NCBI GenBank assembly: GCA_025352785.1
Contig: JANXSD010000129.1
Location: 1 to 33,775, forward strand
Reading direction: 5' to 3'
From: Bacteroidota bacterium
GTDB lineage: Bacteria; Bacteroidota; Bacteroidia; AKYH767-A; OLB10
Length of the DNA: 33,775 bases
The notes below the pieces were generated by a model, which was not told where the DNA came from, made no database searches, and saw only the letters and a program-made list of their open reading frames with translations. The position numbers and the translations under genes were made by a program. Below, in pieces: positions 31,985-33,775 of the stretch. Position 1 is the stretch's first letter; every line of letters starts with the position of its first letter.

Positions 31985-33582
31985 ATGGAACATCTTACTG
32001 TTGATCTTAGTAAAACTGGTATCCGCAATCCACTATTGCGTGATTATTTAGAAGGGCATCCACGATTGCAACAATTTTATCGCTGGAAACCAGATTTTAA
32101 TTCGTTTGAAGAAGTAATTCAAGAACGAATTAAATTTAAAGTGGATAGAATTGTTTTAATGACGGAATTAGAAAGTCAGCATTTAGCTTACTATGATAAA
32201 TTTCCTGGCTTAAAATCGCAGGTAAAGTCCATTGGAAGCGAAAGAACTTTTACGGTAACAACAGGACATCAACTATGTTTGGCAACGGGTCCGCTTTATT
32301 TTATTTATAGATTGTAAGTACGATAAATCTTGCGAATAAATTAAAGAAACGTTTTCCTGAATATCATTTTATTCCAGTCTATTGGATGGCAACCGAAGAT
32401 CATGATTTTGAAGAGATCAATCATCTTTATTTATTCAATAAAAAAATTACCTGGGAACAAAATGTTAAAGGTGTTACAGGGAAAATTCCGACAAATACTT
32501 TAGCTCCAGTAATTGCTGAATTAAGAGAATTGCTTGGTGATACAATAGCTGAGACTGATGTCGTTAAGCTTTTAGAAGAAGCATATTTGAATCATCATAA
32601 TTTATCGGATGCAACACGTTTTTTAGTTTTGCATTTTTTTGGTGAAGAGGGATTACTTGTTATAGATGCGGATCGTAAAGAATTGAAAATGCTTTTTCAG
32701 GAGGTGATGAAAGATGAATTGGAAAATCAAGTTTCTATGAAACTCGTTACGCAAACAAATAAACTACTTGAATCCTATTATCAATTACAAATTTCGCCAC
32801 GACCAATAAATCTATTTTATTTAGATGAAGGTTTTAGAGAGCGTATTGTAAAAGCTCCTGATACACATTTTGAAATCATAAATACGGATCTGGCTTTTTC
32901 ATTCACGTTTATGATGGATTTATTGAAACATCAGCCTGAGCGATTTAGTCCGAATGTGGTGTTGCGCCCAGTTTATCAAGAGGCGATACTTCCCAACTTA
33001 GCGTATATTGGTGGATCAGGAGAAACATCATATTGGTTACAACTAAAAAATGTTTTCGATCATTTTGGAATATTTTATCCAATGTTAGTTCCTCGAAATC
33101 ATGCATTGATAATTAATCAAAAGCAATTGCAAAAATTTACTGCATTGGGTTTTGCAAAAGAAGATTTATTTCGTCCTGTTGACGAATTGATTTCGCAATA
33201 TGTAAAATCATTGGATGGAATTCCTTCTTCTTTAGAAGATGAAAAGGAGAAAATCACCGTTATATTAAATGAAGTTGCCTCTCAATTTTCTGCTGTAGAT
33301 TCTACATTGCAAGCTACTGTGCAATCTGAGTTAAAACGTACATTAAATGGAATGGATGGTCTTGAAAAAAAGTTACAAGCTGCTTTAAAGCGTAAAAATG
33401 AAACTGCAGTAAATCAAATTAAATCAACCATTGAAAAAGTAAAACCTGCAAATCAATTGCAAGAGCGTTACTCGAATTTTATTCCATATTACTTGAAATA
33501 CAATCAAGGATTTATAAAGGAATTACTTTCAGTAATGAAGCCTTTAAGTGAGGATTTAGATTTGTTTGTGGAGGAAGGGTGA
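31985..33582 (+). pseudogene. bshC: bshC (putative bacillithiol cysteine ligase) disrupted by a one-base frameshift
   Basis: Frame 1 from the ATG at 31985 encodes about 110 residues, ending ...TTGHQLCLATGPLYFIYRL before a TAA at 32315-32317. The rest continues in another frame from about 32314 (VSTINLANKLKKRF...) to the stop at 33582. If one base is restored near 32311-32314, a 532-residue BshC results, which is the usual length. Visible BshC hallmarks are TTGHQL, the WMATEDHDFEEI stretch after the break, and the NLAYIGGSGETSYWLQL block. BshC is thought to add cysteine to glucosaminyl-malate, the last step of bacillithiol synthesis. No slippery heptamer precedes the break. Either it is a true mutation or a base was lost in sequencing. 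It follows rimO by 22 bases. Confidence 0.88.
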
Positions 33583-33598
33583 GGTGTTCTTTTCAACT

Positions 33599-33775
33599 TC
33601 ACTGCTTAATAAACTTCACCGTTTTATCTACTACATCTGTTTTAAGTTTTGCAAAATAAATTCCAGGAGCTAAATTAATGGTGGAGATCTGAAATAGTTC
33701 TCTTCTTCCGTAAGTAGTAATGCTCATTTCCTTTCCGCTGAGATCATAAACTGTAGCTGAACGAATGTTAAGACC
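33599..33775 (-). CDS. C-terminal end of a second T9SS cargo protein (5' end outside window)
   Basis: Read on the minus strand from the right edge, this gives 58 residues and a TGA at 33599-33601. The fragment has VYDLSGKEM, then INLAPGIYFAKLKTD and ends KTVKFIKQ. These are the YDLxG, L-x-x-G-x-Y and basic-tail signature of the T9SS type A sorting domain. The functional domain is outside the window. It is convergent with bshC, 16 bases after its stop. Confidence 0.87.
   Translation of the reverse strand, partial: GLNIRSATVYDLSGKEMSITTYGRRELFQISTINLAPGIYFAKLKTDVVDKTVKFIKQ

Noticed and set aside
32295-32317. Programmed -1 frameshift in bshC
   Set aside because: No X-XXY-YYZ heptamer or strong downstream hairpin is visible; mutation or sequencing error is simpler.

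Overview
The window looks like a chromosome segment from a member of the Bacteroidota, probably outside the order Bacteroidales. The DNA is AT-rich. Several promoter-like sites match the Bacteroidota -7 box TAnnTTTG, and there are almost no Shine-Dalgarno sequences. Lineage markers include gldF and gldG (gliding motility and type IX secretion), type IX secretion (T9SS) C-terminal sorting domains at both edges, an rpmB/rpmG/DUF4295/ftsY/rimO ribosomal block, and bshC (bacillithiol synthesis). No rRNA, tRNA, CRISPR array, transposase gene or phage gene was seen.

Layout. 1-3970: tail of a T9SS cargo protein, a membrane-anchored zinc deaminase on the minus strand, then a plus-strand run of a CtlX-like hydrolase, a class III CoA-transferase, a GNAT acetyltransferase and trmD. 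3967-12532 (minus strand): a surface-polysaccharide locus in two likely operons, Wza-like export lipoprotein / Wzc-like tyrosine kinase / rfbC / WecA-like transferase, and asnB / GT4 glycosyltransferase, followed by a hotdog thioesterase. 12716-16223: gldF, gldG and a DUF4340 protein. 16375-23792: housekeeping genes dnaN, a RelA/SpoT stringent-response enzyme, a Fur-family regulator, a STAS protein, purA and an OstA/LptA-like protein. 23894-26503: OsmC, a convergent DUF4197 protein, and cinA. 26504-26973: the only long gene-free gap; it holds a 164-bp MITE-like inverted repeat, a decayed copy of a palindrome found twice elsewhere here, and a five-unit heptamer repeat next to rpmB. 26974-31962: rpmB, a secreted M24 aminopeptidase, rpmG, a 50-residue DUF4295 protein, ftsY, an unknown secreted protein and rimO. 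31985-33582: bshC broken by a single-base frameshift. 33599-33775: tail of a second T9SS cargo protein on the minus strand.

The most unusual items are the Tyr-Gly tail of the tyrosine kinase with its repetitive coding DNA, the long imperfect inverted repeat before rpmB, the dispersed GATAGCTATC-centred palindromes, the membrane-anchored deaminase flanked by a 17-bp direct repeat, the frameshifted bshC, and a 7-1-7 palindrome downstream of the Fur-family gene. Most of the rest is ordinary conserved Bacteroidota chromosome. No clearly new multi-gene system was found.
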